From Whitmania pigra (lineage: Eukaryota > Annelida > Clitellata > Hirudinida > Haemopidae): 64,000 nt of DNA. The stretch's first letter is position 1; every line of letters starts with the position of its first letter. Location of the stretch: positions 22,829 through 86,828 of the forward strand of contig JAJTWR010000068.1 of NCBI GenBank assembly GCA_021613335.1. Reading direction: 5' to 3'. The notes beneath the pieces were generated by a model. That model was given only the letters and a program-made list of their open reading frames with translations. It did not search any database and was not told where the DNA came from. Positions 45,201 through 50,939 of the stretch are shown in pieces. A program made the translations under genes and the position numbers.

Positions 45201-48200
45201 GGGCTGCAACTCTTTCGTAATAAAATAGTCATGAAATGATGCCATCAGAGTTCCTAGGTGAGCCAAAATGTCGCCTTTAAGAGAAGCTGGTATGGTGCCA
45301 GCTGCATCCAGATTGGGTTGCAGAGACTCTTCTAATCTTGAAAAATTGGCAAAATTTTTATTCTCCACTCTTCTGATCCAAAGGGGCAGCTTCTCCAGAA
45401 ATGAACCTAGTTTCTTACCAGCATAAACAACAGTCGTGTTAGGACCCTGAATTTTGTGTTAAGCTCATTTAAATGGGTGAAAAGGTCAACCAAATACGCC
45501 AGTGATAGGCTGAATTCTGACAGACAAAATATACTTTGAAGGTCACTCTGTTTCTCTTGTAAGAACATGGACACCTCAATCTGCAGTTATATATAGTCAG
45601 CTGAAAATCTGCCCTCTGGACATCCACCTGACGTCAGTATAAAAGAGCAAGACTTCAAAAGGAGTTCCTTGAATAGTTTGTGATTTTTTGCTCTTGCACA
45701 GATGTAGTTCACCACCTTTACTGCTGTTGACATCACCTCTTTCAATCCATTTGGAAGAATCTTTGCTGCAAGGGCATATCGATGGAGCATGCAATGAGTG
45801 ACAGTCACATGAGGTGCCTTTGCTCTGATCAAAGCTGCAGAGGATAAATATTATTCTTGGATTTTTTAAAAAGTTAGTTTAGTTTAAAAATAATTTTGAA
45901 AATTTTTTATGCTGATTTTTGAAAAGTACTCCACGGCTCCCCTAGGGAGCCCTGGCTTCCAGGTTGGGAACCCCTGGTCTAGAGGATAGTACATTAAATG
46001 ATGCTATGTCGCTAAGTTTACATTATGAGGGAAGAACAAGCGGGCATGGACATCTGATTGATCACATGATGCGGCCGAAATGTTCATCCACGGGACCAAT
46101 CCTCTAGAGATCCATGCCATAAGACTTGAACGAGAGTTTAAAAATTAATATAATATAATGTAATGTAACATAATATAATATAGTATAGTATTGAAATAAC
46201 CCGGGGTTCCGCAAATAAGTAAGTTAACTAATAAGTTTATTAGAGCAGGTATTTAGTTAACGGAACTGAATAATAGAAGTTAAGCGTTTAAGGATTGAGG
46301 TACTTAAGGATGCAAATGGATATTTGGGCTTCCAAGTCGTCTTGATTCTCGTTGTTTGTCAGGTGATTATCGAGAATGCTTTTCTGTAGCAAAAATAGAT
46401 CCCACGTGCCCGAAAAAGATGCCAAATATAATTAAACACAAATTTAATTATTTTAGCAATATAAGCTTAATTAATCTCCAAAAATCTAAGTATACAACAT
46501 TACACCCTCCTTAAATCTATTCGTCCCGAACAGACTGCTGCTTCCCGTGGTATTTCGCCAGTCGGCGAATGTGTGCCACCTTCATTTTTACTCTCGGGAC
46601 ACAATCTCTAACACGGTGCCCATGTACCATCATTGTTTCAATGCGAGTCCGTCCTCCTCTCGCATCTCTACTAAAACGCTTGCTGAAAAAGATCAGCAAA
46701 ACAAACAACAGTACTAAATGCTCACCGCGAGTCTCCGACGACCTTTGAAGGCCAGAAAGCCCGCCCTGGCTGAGAACTCCACAAATAAGCTTCTCGGACA
46801 TTGATCCAACCTTTTCAACTATGTACTCATTATCGCCAAGCACCTCACCGCCAACATCTCCACTCTCAGTTACGATGACATCCGCAGCTCCAATCTCCAC
46901 GACATCCATAGCTGAATCGAATCTGGAAACTCCCAACTCAAATCGATCGCCACTGCTTTCCGAGTCCAGTTCCTCCATTGATTCCTCAACGCGAGGAGGC
47001 TCCACTCTGGTCTCTACCAAAGTCCCTCCTTCAATTATTTCTTCGGTTCTCTCCACAACCGACACCAACGAGGCAATCGTGCACGGAACTGGCTCATCGG
47101 ACACTGGCGCGACTTCGTTGGAGTTTGCGAAACTCTTCCTCAGCTCACCGTTGTCCTTATTTTCTACAGTGCCCATCTTTATGGGAAGTTCTACTATTGG
47201 ACTGTCCCTTTCAACTACCAAACTGCCCTCACTTATCTCAGCAAAGGTCTCCTCAGCACCGTTTTCCTCACCCAGCTCTTCACTCAGCTCCTTTCCCGAT
47301 TCCTCACTGCATGGAAGCAACACTTTGCTTTCTCCCAAAGTTCTTCCATCCACAATTTTATCGGTCTCATTCTCAACCGAAACCAGTGGGGCAATCAGGT
47401 GCACTGCTGATGCTTCAGCTGGCATGATGCTTTTGGTGCTTGTTGGAGTCTCCTTCGGTTGGTAGCTAGTGGCAGCCTCGGAGGAAACCTCAGTTACCTT
47501 TTTCGTGACACCAGTTTCAAAGTTTTTCAATACTTCGGATAATTCATCCCTTAAGATTTTGAAAAACGGATTAATAAACAAATAGAGCTCTGGATCTTGC
47601 CCTTGTTCTATTATCCACAACTGCAGGCGATCCTGCAATTCTTCCCTGGACCCTTTCGAATCCATTTGCCTGAACTTAAGCTCACGTCTCATTTCACCAA
47701 CAGTTAAATCTTCTAAGACCTTGCTCATGACTTACTTTTTGGGATCCCACTCCTGACACTAATGAAATAACCCGGGGGTCCGCAAATAAGTAAGTTAACT
47801 AATAAGTTTATTAGAGCAGGTATTCAGTTAACGGAACTGAATTATAGAAGTTTAAGTGTTTGAGAAATTGAGATACTTAAGGATGCAAATGGTTATTTGG
47901 GCTTCCAAGTTGTCTTGATTCTCGTTGTTTGTCAGGTGATTATCGAGAATGCTTTTCTGTAGCAAAAATAGATCCCACGTGCCCGGAAAAGATGCCAAAT
48001 ATAATTAAACACAAATTTAATTATTTTAGCAATATAAACTTAATTAATCTCCAAAAATCTAAGTATACAACAGTATAATATAATAATATAATATAATATA
48101 GATATTGATGAATGCGCCAACAGTTCGGACTCGTGTGATGCAAACACCACCAAATGTGTGAATAAAGTTGGTTCTTATATGTGCGAATGTGCTCCTGGTT

Positions 48201-48481
48201 TCAAGAAACTCAATCAATTTGAATGTGAAGGTTAGCCAAATTAGTAAATTTTTGCATTCCTTTATTTTGTGGGTTAAAAAGTGAAGTGATGTAAAGTGTT
48301 ACAAGAACAAGAGAAAGAACAAGAGCAAGAAAGGGAACAAGAAAAAGAAATGGATCAAGAAAAGGATCCTAAAGCTGGCCAGAGCTTGGTATATACTGGT
48401 GCTGGCTTTGCTGTGATTGCTTTGCTCTGCATAACTATCTTGTATATTTACTTCAAGAAAAAAAGTGCCAAAAAAGCATAA
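27013..48481 (+). CDS. Multi-exon membrane protein: WSC, EGF modules, transmembrane end
   Basis: Locus entry. Seven exons on the plus strand (27013-27230, 27309-27430, 27577-27703, 30517-30624, 37975-38097, 48102-48230, 48297-48481). Junction phases agree from exon to exon: 1, 0, 1, 1, 1, 1. The chain gives a possible lectin-like end, a WSC domain, a short cysteine-rich segment, two EGF modules, a Glu/Gln-rich stalk, one membrane helix and a basic tail ending at a stop. Such a layout fits a type I cell-surface receptor or adhesion protein; ligand and role are unknown. The 5' end is not resolved. Three introns (2.8, 7.4 and 10 kb) are filled with transposons; the others are under 150 bp. Other small exons could have been missed inside the long introns. 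Confidence 0.7.
27309..27430 (+). CDS. Exon: first half of WSC domain
   Basis: It reads [10 protein letters not shown] and [10 protein letters not shown], the characteristic opening of WSC domains (a carbohydrate-binding, cysteine-rich module). The acceptor is TTTGCTAG, phase 1 in. The donor GTGGGC leaves phase 0. Confidence 0.75.
27577..27703 (+). CDS. Exon: second half of WSC domain
   Basis: It begins [10 protein letters not shown] and carries [20 protein letters not shown], completing the cysteine pattern of the WSC domain. The acceptor is ATACCATAG. The donor GTGAAT leaves phase 1. Confidence 0.75.
28230..28878 (+). mobile_element. hAT element F (GTF2IRD2-like lineage)
   Basis: The ends CAGGGGTCTCAAAC and GTTTGAGACCCCTG are perfect inverses. 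The 8-bp duplication ATCTAGAC is at 28222-28229 and 28879-28886. At 649 bp it is short but keeps a 109-codon frame for the transposase end. Confidence 0.95.
28326..28655 (+). pseudogene. hAT transposase C-terminal ORF in element F
   Basis: It reads [19 protein letters not shown] and [12 protein letters not shown] with DAKRCQVS at the end, matching the C-terminus of the hAT lineage that gave GTF2IRD2 and EPM2AIP1 in mammals. The frame is open but the catalytic domain is absent. Confidence 0.8.
28887..29330 (-). pseudogene. hAT G fragment
   Basis: It starts CAATGATCCCCAACCTTTTT, a typical hAT terminus. On the minus strand 29104-29230 reads [14 protein letters not shown] and [12 protein letters not shown], the end of a ZBED/SCAND3-like transposase. 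A poly-G run lies at about 28957-28967. The other terminus is not found. Confidence 0.6.
29467..30240 (-). pseudogene. LINE APE endonuclease domain
   Basis: From about 30240 the minus strand reads [49 protein letters not shown] and [10 protein letters not shown], all APE-endonuclease motifs of LINE ORF2. The frame is open to 29467. The reverse transcriptase that should follow is lost, so the copy is dead. Confidence 0.8.
30265..30480 (+). other. Unassigned open frame, possible exon
   Basis: A 71-codon frame that reads [19 protein letters not shown], upstream of the exon at 30517. It has no known motif. Part of it overlaps the LINE start on the other strand, and no clear donor matches phase 1, so it is probably chance. 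Confidence 0.2.
30517..30624 (+). CDS. Exon: cysteine-rich segment
   Basis: It reads [19 protein letters not shown] and LGVDCEIN. The acceptor is GATAAAAG, phase 1, and the donor GTAATA leaves phase 1. The CPxCPxGKxGVDCE pattern recalls the end of an EGF-like module. Confidence 0.65.
30625..31032. other. Intron sequence, nothing recognised
   Basis: The first part of the 7.4-kb intron. No repeat or coding motif was identified before the solo LTR at 31033. Confidence 0.5.
31033..31339 (-). repeat. Solo LTR, intermediate subtype
   Basis: 307 bp from TGAAATAACC to TTTACAACA, related to both the 298-bp and the 308-bp LTRs. Flanking tetramers TTAT and TGAT differ at one base, so the target duplication has mutated or the ends were altered. 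Confidence 0.8.
31473..31780 (-). repeat. Second solo LTR, same subtype
   Basis: 308 bp from TGAAATAACC to TTTACAACA. The flanks GCAA and GTAA differ by one transition. It lies 133 bp from the preceding solo LTR and 151 bp from Gypsy copy B, all in the same orientation. Confidence 0.8.
31852..31931. repeat. Left piece of foldback repeat split by Gypsy B
   Basis: It matches 50391-50475 (inverse family member at 53680-53760). It ends GTGGTTCTATAA and resumes after the Gypsy element at 37403. Confidence 0.75.
31932..32229 (-). repeat. 3' LTR of Gypsy copy B
   Basis: 298 bp. It has AGTTAACTGAAC where the 5' LTR has AGTTAACGGAAC. Confidence 0.95.
32241..35606 (-). CDS. pol: Gypsy Pol polyprotein, copy B
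   Basis: Same architecture as the copy A frame: rest of protease, reverse transcriptase with YLDDIIIV, RNase H, H-H-C-C zinc finger, D-D-E integrase core, GPY-type tail ending in VRDEQI. It is 1121 codons without a break. The frame begins in the +1 frame within the last codons of gag, with no ATG. The only residue difference noted from copy A is Leu in [11 protein letters not shown]. As this copy also has its primer site and both LTRs, it is the better candidate for a recently active source. Confidence 0.96.
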   Translation of the reverse strand: MVPVKGVSSLRFEIGGQSYSQEFLVANITDGCILGLDFMRNNGISLNMKGGTLKQNHMEIPLCYDNEESMESNVQVLHNSIIPARSESVIWGKLNGRNQGACVVAIEPTNKIIHKELLIGRTLTKVTSDQKIPVRVMNLSNHERHLNAGTIIAKCDNIEHVQTAEGWDLSRDKNKDTQIGPSVRVILQDLQKTLPGHEYQKAKNLVTEYHDIMAEPDTSVGRTNLVQHRINTTNNRPIRQAPRRLPLATRNDAARMIEEMKEQGIIEPSNSPWSSPVVLVKKKDGSLRFCVDYRLLNEVTQKDSYPLPRIDDTLDTLSGSRVFSTLDLKSGYWQVEIHPEDREKTAFSTGEGLWQFTVMPFGLCNAPATFERLMEQILKGLNWKTCLVYLDDIIIVGKTFDEHLNNLREVFDRIRKAGMTLSPKKCSLFKKEVKYLGHIVSPDGVSTDPEKVEVVKNWPVPRNTQELRSFLGLCTYYRRFVANCSDTARTLNELTEKNKSFIWNNRCQEAFDALKEAMITAPVLAYPIPGAPFILDTDASNSGIGAVLSQQVNNREKVIAFYSRSLSKSERNYCVTRRELLAAVESIKHFQKYLFGQPFLLRTDHASLRWLLNFKNPEGQMARWIERLQNYQFRIEHRKGQVHNNADALSRRPCPPMCKHCNSAERKGDVTCQQIRVIIPENWTEHGLREEQLRDEDLAPIVQWMEIGIKPDWQQIAEHGEVTKSYWAQWDSLIMHKGILHRKWETEDGTDYHLQIFLPKSLITEVLNELHNGTSGGHFGVNKTMGKVRERFYWLHYKKDVEEWCRNCNICAASKGPKKKTKGLRQSYNVGVPFERIALDVAGPFPISKYGNRYILVIGDYFTKWTEAFALPNQEAETVADALINNWISRFGVPLELHSDQGRNFESKIFQELCRSLGIHKTRTTALHPQSDGMVERFNRTMEEHLTKMVSEQQDDWDRYLPLFLMAYRAAVHKTTGITPARMTFGREIRLPADILFGKPEEPKELASDYATNLQKKMADIHSTARKNIAVDSNQAKARYDRQANALCFKEGEQVWLYNPQRKKGRSPKLQKDWEGPYRIIKRINDVVYRIQKTPKSKMKVVHSNRLTKYHGEQSVRDEQI
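35608..36966 (-). CDS. gag: Gypsy Gag with SAP domain, copy B
   Basis: 452 residues, with the same sequence as copy A as far as compared. The SAP domain is at residues 7-41, then a coiled region, capsid region, zinc knuckle [14 protein letters not shown] and the protease active site DTGAS just before the stop. The 5' leader between the primer site and ATG has a shorter T run than copy A (an A/T tract at 36967-36974). Gag is presumably made in excess, with Gag-Pol only after a +1 shift in the last 23 nucleotides. Confidence 0.95.
   Translation of the reverse strand: MTKSLNELSVMELTGELRERHLNSQGKKEELIERLESWIIENGYEVEEYGFEDPSHKSLLAKLDYKQEQLFARMDDRVNNLQGKFKYLKSEVASKIDELQAEINLMKARQAESRGKPQENSTEIKVEAGKTLKKIIKPPTFDGQMPWTVFKHQFETAAKHNKWTEEEKATEFIMTLQGRAADLLQTMLDCQDYSKLIEVMGRRFGNNHMEEVFRNELRNRTQKQGESLQELEADVRRLAYLAHPDFPAEFIEKIVTNAFIDGIKDTELRMAVRINGKTTSHEALAFALSMKAVKTSSSNNSCVKKTESLEDNQDQLIRKIVEQVNNFNKQHTHSKFQEYRRPRCFRCNRPGHIQRDCRAILDKPLSRNWKARNQEKLEAVGFKERKPVQRLTKAPQIIIPVTAIGKGTTLGVRGHIENKQIFFILDTGASRSIIRPELVENRRVMKNDASNR
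37084..37100 (-). other. Primer-binding site, tRNA-Leu type
   Basis: Together with the adjoining AAT, the plus strand reads AATCCCACTCCTGACACCA, identical to the 3' end (with CCA) of animal tRNA-Leu. It starts one base inside the 5' LTR end. Confidence 0.9.
37101..37398 (-). repeat. 5' LTR of Gypsy copy B
   Basis: 298 bp. It has CACGTGCACGACAAAG where the other LTR has CACGTGCCCGACAAAG. In element orientation it carries the promoter and transcript start of the element, but I cannot place a TATA box with confidence. Confidence 0.95.
37403..37700. repeat. Right piece of foldback repeat family
   Basis: It continues the repeat broken at 31931 (TATAGAGGATTAAAAGTCAAC) and then shows the modules GCGATTATAAATCAACCG and CAAGTTGTTTTGATTTTATC, which recur at 50290, 53365, 53840 and 54570-54620. 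A GT microsatellite lies at about 37697-37709. Confidence 0.7.
37975..38097 (+). CDS. Exon: EGF module 1
   Basis: It reads [14 protein letters not shown] and [16 protein letters not shown]: six cysteines in EGF spacing. The acceptor is AATGAAG and the donor GTAATC, phase 1 on both sides, the usual symmetric EGF exon. Confidence 0.8.
38317..38590 (-). repeat. Dispersed GC-rich repeat, copy 2
   Basis: Diverged copy of the block at 25690-25990 (ACAAGGATCCTCAGATCAGTT, GATCAACCGGAGGTCACTG), in the same orientation. Confidence 0.6.
39082..39343 (+). repeat. 5' LTR of CsRn1-type element
   Basis: 262 bp. It has a few differences from the 3' LTR (for example CTACCTTATTTG against CTACCTCATTTG, and TCATTATTATATC against TCACTATTATACC). 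AATAAA-like AATAAAAATAAAG lies mid-LTR. Confidence 0.92.
39376..40179 (+). CDS. gag: CsRn1-type Gag
   Basis: 267 residues from the first ATG after the primer site. The open frame extends upstream only through LTR and primer site. It has a capsid-like region ([29 protein letters not shown]), a basic [12 protein letters not shown] stretch, then [18 protein letters not shown]: the C-H-C-C arrangement typical of CsRn1-clade Gag in place of a CCHC knuckle. Pol overlaps its end in the -1 frame. Confidence 0.9.
   Translation: MEDLINLTSEETGPLPRVTAVSMQLPPFFTANPRLWFANIEALFHIQRLKDETQRYAHVVHNLPFHVAEQVQDLIYEVPSERPYTRLKEAILQRCGESQQTRLRSLFSAVHLEGRLPSQLFRHMLGDNSMDENILRQLWVDKLPPHVRSMLATAQDKSLLEQSILADQVMDAYTDPTVSRVVTAPRQGQTTTEDISLKLQLITDRLARLETTREEPRRHTRPRSRSRSQTRRNITPGMCWYHATYREKAQRCQQPCSFQSSNSRAGQ
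40089..42011 (+). CDS. pol: CsRn1-type Pol: protease, RT, RNase H
   Basis: The frame is -1 to gag, overlapping it by about 90 bp, which fits programmed -1 shifting. Protease: [13 protein letters not shown] near residues 55-68. [18 protein letters not shown] and [12 protein letters not shown]. RNase [34 protein letters not shown]. Directly after LTFAY the usual ~16 residues before NQFSADIRH are missing, a small deletion in RNase H. The frame ends early at 42011 because of a frame change; integrase continues in another frame. Confidence 0.88.
   Translation: MLVPCHIQGKSSTLPTALLLPVIKLQGRAVAATAASGQHQESHLFLIEDVSNGLKFLVDTGSEVSVIPPPPQHSLKTSPFTLQAANGTTIRTYGQKSLSLDLGLRRKFQWIFFVADVQSPIIGADFLGHFNLNVDMSNKRLIDNQTTLSVVGSISASPPTHIHLARTTNNHIKELLDKFPSLSRPSDFNDKVNHQVEHHIVTNGPPVFSKPRRLHPDKFKIAKAEFEHMLQLGIIRPSSSPWSSPLHMVPKSSGDWRPCGDYRALNALTVPDRYPIPHLHDFTNGLTKAQIFSRIDLVRAYHHIPITEEDIPKTAITTPFGLYEFIRLPFGLRNATQSFQRFMDEILRGLDFAFAYIDDVLIASSSMEEHLEHLEQVLKRFADFHLTVNMDKCEFAVTSTTFLGYYVSSDGIQPLPDNVKAITEYKQPETLKQLRRFVGLVNFYRRFIPYCADMLAPLTNMFKKQNTRSKSAISLNPAQLEAFQQIKEALKSATRLAFLGKDNHLRLSTDAFDKAAGAVLEQVQDGITTPVAFFSKKFSPTESKYSTFGRELLAVYLAVKHFQHLLEGRQFTIFTDHKPLTFAYINQFSADIRHIKGDQNVLADALSRTDVNAVITIDLQEIAAHQAVETQLQTAIPGDH
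42000..43247 (+). pseudogene. CsRn1-type integrase, broken by two shifts
   Basis: 42000-42415 reads the zinc finger ([16 protein letters not shown]) and the first catalytic Asp ([10 protein letters not shown]). A frame change near 42420 leads to 42430-43247, with the second Asp (TTDRGSQF), Glu ([11 protein letters not shown]) and a proline-rich tail ending in KKLKDYEP. The catalytic triad is present but split, so no complete integrase is made without two corrections. Confidence 0.85.
43286..43547 (+). repeat. 3' LTR of CsRn1-type element
   Basis: 262 bp; partner of the LTR at 39082. Confidence 0.92.
43577..43862 (-). pseudogene. ZMYM-type hAT transposase end
   Basis: It reads [37 protein letters not shown] and [12 protein letters not shown] in one open frame. 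It is a better-preserved relative of the decayed end in hAT B (18180-18430). Confidence 0.75.
44132..44663. other. Short LTR scrap and unassigned AT-rich DNA
   Basis: 44184-44222 (TGTTGTAAACTTAG, AATTAATTAAGTTTATA) is the first ~40 bp of an LTR of the SAP-Gag family, truncated. The rest has no recognised feature. Confidence 0.55.
44664..45976 (-). mobile_element. hAT element H (ZBED5-like)
   Basis: The ends CAGGGGTTTCCAACCTTTTTG and GGTTGGGAACCCCTG are inverted. Flanks ATGTAGAG and GTCTAGAG agree at six of eight positions, an aged 8-bp duplication. The minus strand encodes pieces of a ZBED5/FAM200-like transposase: [19 protein letters not shown] (45587-45832) and [26 protein letters not shown] (44904-45173), with stops between. 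Confidence 0.85.
45985..46191. other. Spacer with TAATA-rich tract
   Basis: No gene. 46145-46191 is a simple TAATATAATG-like tract that continues after the LTR element at 48073-48100. Confidence 0.6.
46192..48072 (-). mobile_element. Short non-autonomous LTR element with one ORF
   Basis: The LTRs are 46192-46499 (308 bp) and 47763-48072 (310 bp). GTAT occurs on both sides (46188-46191, 48073-48076). The sequence next to the 5' LTR, AGTGTCAGGAGTGGGAT, is the tRNA-Leu primer site with one change. The tract AAGGAGGGTGTAA before the 3' LTR equals that of the big Gypsy elements. RT, RNase H and integrase are all absent; instead there is one 403-codon frame. The LTRs differ at about a dozen sites, so the copy is older than Gypsy B. 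It most likely moved with enzymes from a SAP-Gag Gypsy relative. Confidence 0.93.
46517..47728 (-). CDS. SAP-domain protein of the short LTR element
   Basis: 403 residues, uninterrupted. Residues ~8-42 ([28 protein letters not shown]) are a SAP domain related to that of the Gypsy Gag. The middle is acidic and holds two copies of a ~38-residue unit ([16 protein letters not shown] and [16 protein letters not shown] starts). A hydrophobic run [11 protein letters not shown] lies near 345-355, followed by basic residues, so a membrane segment is possible. The last ~30 residues ([19 protein letters not shown]) match the end of Gypsy Pol. It lacks capsid, zinc knuckle and protease. Function unknown; a nucleic-acid-binding packaging or targeting factor is a guess. 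Confidence 0.8.
   Translation of the reverse strand: MSKVLEDLTVGEMRRELKFRQMDSKGSREELQDRLQLWIIEQGQDPELYLFINPFFKILRDELSEVLKNFETGVTKKVTEVSSEAATSYQPKETPTSTKSIMPAEASAVHLIAPLVSVENETDKIVDGRTLGESKVLLPCSEESGKELSEELGEENGAEETFAEISEGSLVVERDSPIVELPIKMGTVENKDNGELRKSFANSNEVAPVSDEPVPCTIASLVSVVERTEEIIEGGTLVETRVEPPRVEESMEELDSESSGDRFELGVSRFDSAMDVVEIGAADVIVTESGDVGGEVLGDNEYIVEKVGSMSEKLICGVLSQGGLSGLQRSSETRGEHLVLLFVLLIFFSKRFSRDARGGRTRIETMMVHGHRVRDCVPRVKMKVAHIRRLAKYHGKQQSVRDE
48102..48230 (+). CDS. Exon: calcium-binding-type EGF module 2
   Basis: It reads [12 protein letters not shown] and [18 protein letters not shown], a calcium-binding EGF with D-x-D-E-C start and six cysteines. The acceptor AATATAG lies only 29 bp after the end of the LTR element. 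The donor GTTAGC leaves phase 1. Confidence 0.88.
48297..48481 (+). CDS. Last exon: stalk, transmembrane helix, tail
   Basis: It enters in phase 1 after GATGTAAAG. A Glu/Gln/Lys-rich stalk ([15 protein letters not shown]) is followed by the helix [20 protein letters not shown] and the basic tail [10 protein letters not shown], then TAA. The intron before it is only 66 bp. This fixes the C-terminus of a type I membrane protein. Confidence 0.82.
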
Positions 48482-49272
48482 ACACTTTTTACTATGTAGT
48501 TCTCAGGCAAGAGATGATGTTTTTTACCATTAAGTTAATTTAAATTAGTCGTTGAATGTTTTTCATGATTCCTATGGCTTTTTTTCCCTAGTCAAGTTGG
48601 TTTCAAGAAGCACATATGCATCAAATGTCACTTGACATTTACTATATTGCTACCTGCCATTGTCAGTGCTTTTGATTAATCCATTTAGCAGCTTTTGATA
48701 ATCTGATTCTAGTTGCAATTATCTATCTTATAATAATTTAACTTTCTCGAATGTCTAAATTCTTGAAGTAACATTAAACAGCCATGTGTTCATTTTCTCA
48801 AATTTGATTAACATATCAGAATTTAAAACTTTATTTTTTTTTTGAGAAATTTTATTTGAATAGCCAAGCAGAACAATAAACCAAAAGTAATAGAAAAGGC
48901 AACTAAATAAAACAACTCAAGGGTCAGCCTTAAGGGAACGTACGCTTCCGCTGTCAGACTGACCCTAATTAACATGATTCAATTAGGCGTATGCACAGAA
49001 ATAAAAATAAACTATTCAAAGAATACCTCGCAATATGTACAACTTATAACATTTTTTAAACAACAAATAAACAAAACATAAAAGAATATCGAAAGGACAT
49101 GATAAAGATGATCTTTTATTGATAATGGAATTAAAGAGTATAATATTGGACCATAGCATTGATTAGAAAAGAGTTTGAAAGTAGATATAGCAAATGTCCC
49201 TCATTTGAATATTCTATGTAGTAAGAAAGTAAGTAGGGTTATTGTAGTTATTATCTGAAAATTTGTAAACAT
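48482..49272. other. Probable 3' UTR and unassigned sequence
   Basis: An AT-rich stretch after the stop. A TTCAATGTAA-like stretch and several AATAAA strings (e.g. near 48875 and 48904) could end the transcript, but none is decisive. 48900-49260 has no coding motif. Confidence 0.45.
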
Positions 49273-49417
49273 TGAAATAACCCGGGAGTCCGCGAATTAC
49301 TAAGTCAATTAATAAATTTATTAGAGCAAGTATTCAGTTAACGGAACTGAATAATCGAAGGTAAGTGTTAAGGGATTCGAGATACTTAAGGATGCAAATG
49401 GATATTTGGGCTTCTGA
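49273..49417 (-). repeat. Truncated LTR
   Basis: The first ~145 bp (plus-strand side) of a SAP-family LTR, TGAAATAACCCGGGAGTCCG to GGGCTTCTGA. It breaks off into a hAT transposase remnant. Confidence 0.85.
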
Positions 49418-50000
49418 AGGGAGACAACTCTTTATCCATAATCAGGGACGTACCGAAGGCAAAATAGTGGGGGGCATGAAGGACAGTTTTTCCCAACTCC
49501 AAAAATTCTTCTAAAATATTAAACATATCGGAAACGATCGTACTGGCACGGCAACAATGTTCAACTGCGGTGTTTGTCTGTTGAGCTCCTTTAAACTCTC
49601 CCGACATTGAAGCAGCAAAATCATACGATTGAAAAGAAAGATTGTCAGTATCAACGGCATTACGTTGCAAGCAACTGACTATACTTCCTATTCCAGCGCC
49701 AGTCTTGTCAGTTATTTCGGTTATTTGCAAGAGTCTTTCATTTGCAATTCCTTCCTTATTTACGAAGCGGATTACAATAGTCAACGTCTTTCCTCGAACT
49801 ATCTCGTGTTGAATCCACCATCACAGTTTAGAACTGATTGTCAGAAATGTCTTTAATGATTTTACTTTTGAGCGTGTTCGCAATTAACTGATCAAATTCA
49901 TTTTGCTCAGATATGAAACATGATAAGGTCTCAGCTTAACGTCCTCAAACCATTCTTTTAAAATAGGATTATAACCAGCCATAAGATGTACTATTTACTG
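49418..50000 (-). pseudogene. ZMYM1-like hAT transposase fragment
   Basis: On the minus strand are FEDVKLRPYHVSYLSK and EWF (near 49880-49980), then VIRFVNKEGIANERLLQI, DKTGAGIGSIV, SFQSYDFAASMSGEFKGAQQ and VEHCCRASTIVSDMFN, with one shift and an internal deletion. This is the hAT lineage related to ZMYM1. No termini were located. Confidence 0.75.
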
Positions 50001-50280
50001 ATTATTACTGCGGAATCGTAATAACAACTTGTTGATTAGATTTATTAAACTATAGTAATATTTTTTATTATTACCAATTAAGCGCTTATTAAACACGTAT
50101 TAAAAAACTTAAACTTTCAAATAAGTTATTTGAAATAACACTCAACAAATTATGAAAGTAAACAAAATCACCAAGACAACGAAATATCCAACCAATGGCA
50201 AATTTAATTTAATACAAAGAGAGATGGGCAGACATTATTTTATTTTAAATATTTGTTGTAACTAGAAGATTTATGAGTTA

Positions 50281-50583
50281 TGGAGTATGAAAAAGGCGAT
50301 TATAAATCAACCGTCCCAGTTAAAAATACAGCAACTATTTTAAAATATAGATCACAACTTAGAGAGCCAGGGATTACTTTTTGAAAGTCTATTAAAATTC
50401 GATAACTATTTTTATTCAGCGTTTTAACCGATTTAGAGCTGTCCCGCACCCAGCCCCTGAGATGTGGTTCTATAATATAGTTGATTAAAAATCAACCGAT
50501 GCAGATACAGCAATGCCGATTGCTTTAAAAAATAAAAGAAAGATCAAACAACCATTACCAAAAAAATAAAAAATCGGGAACTA
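50281..50583. repeat. Foldback repeat, left member of an inverted pair
   Basis: About 300 bp, beginning GTATGAAAAAGGCGATTATA. It is inverse to 53547-53862. It contains the unbroken site GGTTCTATAATATAG that corresponds to the Gypsy B target. Confidence 0.8.
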
Positions 50584-50589
50584 GAACTT

Positions 50590-50770
50590 AGAAACTCCTA
50601 CCGCGGAGCTAACCGACAGGGAATCATCAGAGGAGTTTCGGCCCAAACTCCTGACGTTCTCGAGGGGTGGGCCACACACCCGTTGATCAGGCGGGTGTCC
50701 CTGTCGGTGAAAACCCTACCTATCCGACTTCATCGTAACGCACCGCACGTTACATGATGATCGATGAAAT
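50590..50770 (-). repeat. Dispersed GC-rich repeat, copy 3
   Basis: Shares GGGAATCATCAGAGGAGTTT and the GTTGATCAGGCGGGTGTCCC block with 25690-25990 and 38317-38590. Confidence 0.65.
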
Positions 50771-50939
50771 TCACGACGACCTTTGCGCATCGATCTCATA
50801 TAATGCACACTGAGCGTTATAATTTCTTTGAAGCGGCCGCCGTCACTTAGAAATATACGCTCACCGGACGCGCGCATATATAGCCTCAAACGCTCAATCG
50901 CGTTTTTACGTCATTTGCGAATGCGCGCGTCAACATCTC

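Noticed and set aside
46821..47465. Long plus-strand ORF (214 codons, Ser/Thr-rich)
   Set aside because: It is the shadow of the acidic minus-strand ORF of the short LTR element; Ser/Thr runs mirror Glu-rich codons.
48073..48101. The TAATA tract beside the EGF exon as a promoter TATA region
   Set aside because: It is the continuation of the simple tract at 46145-46191 into which the LTR element inserted, and the next base series is a splice acceptor.
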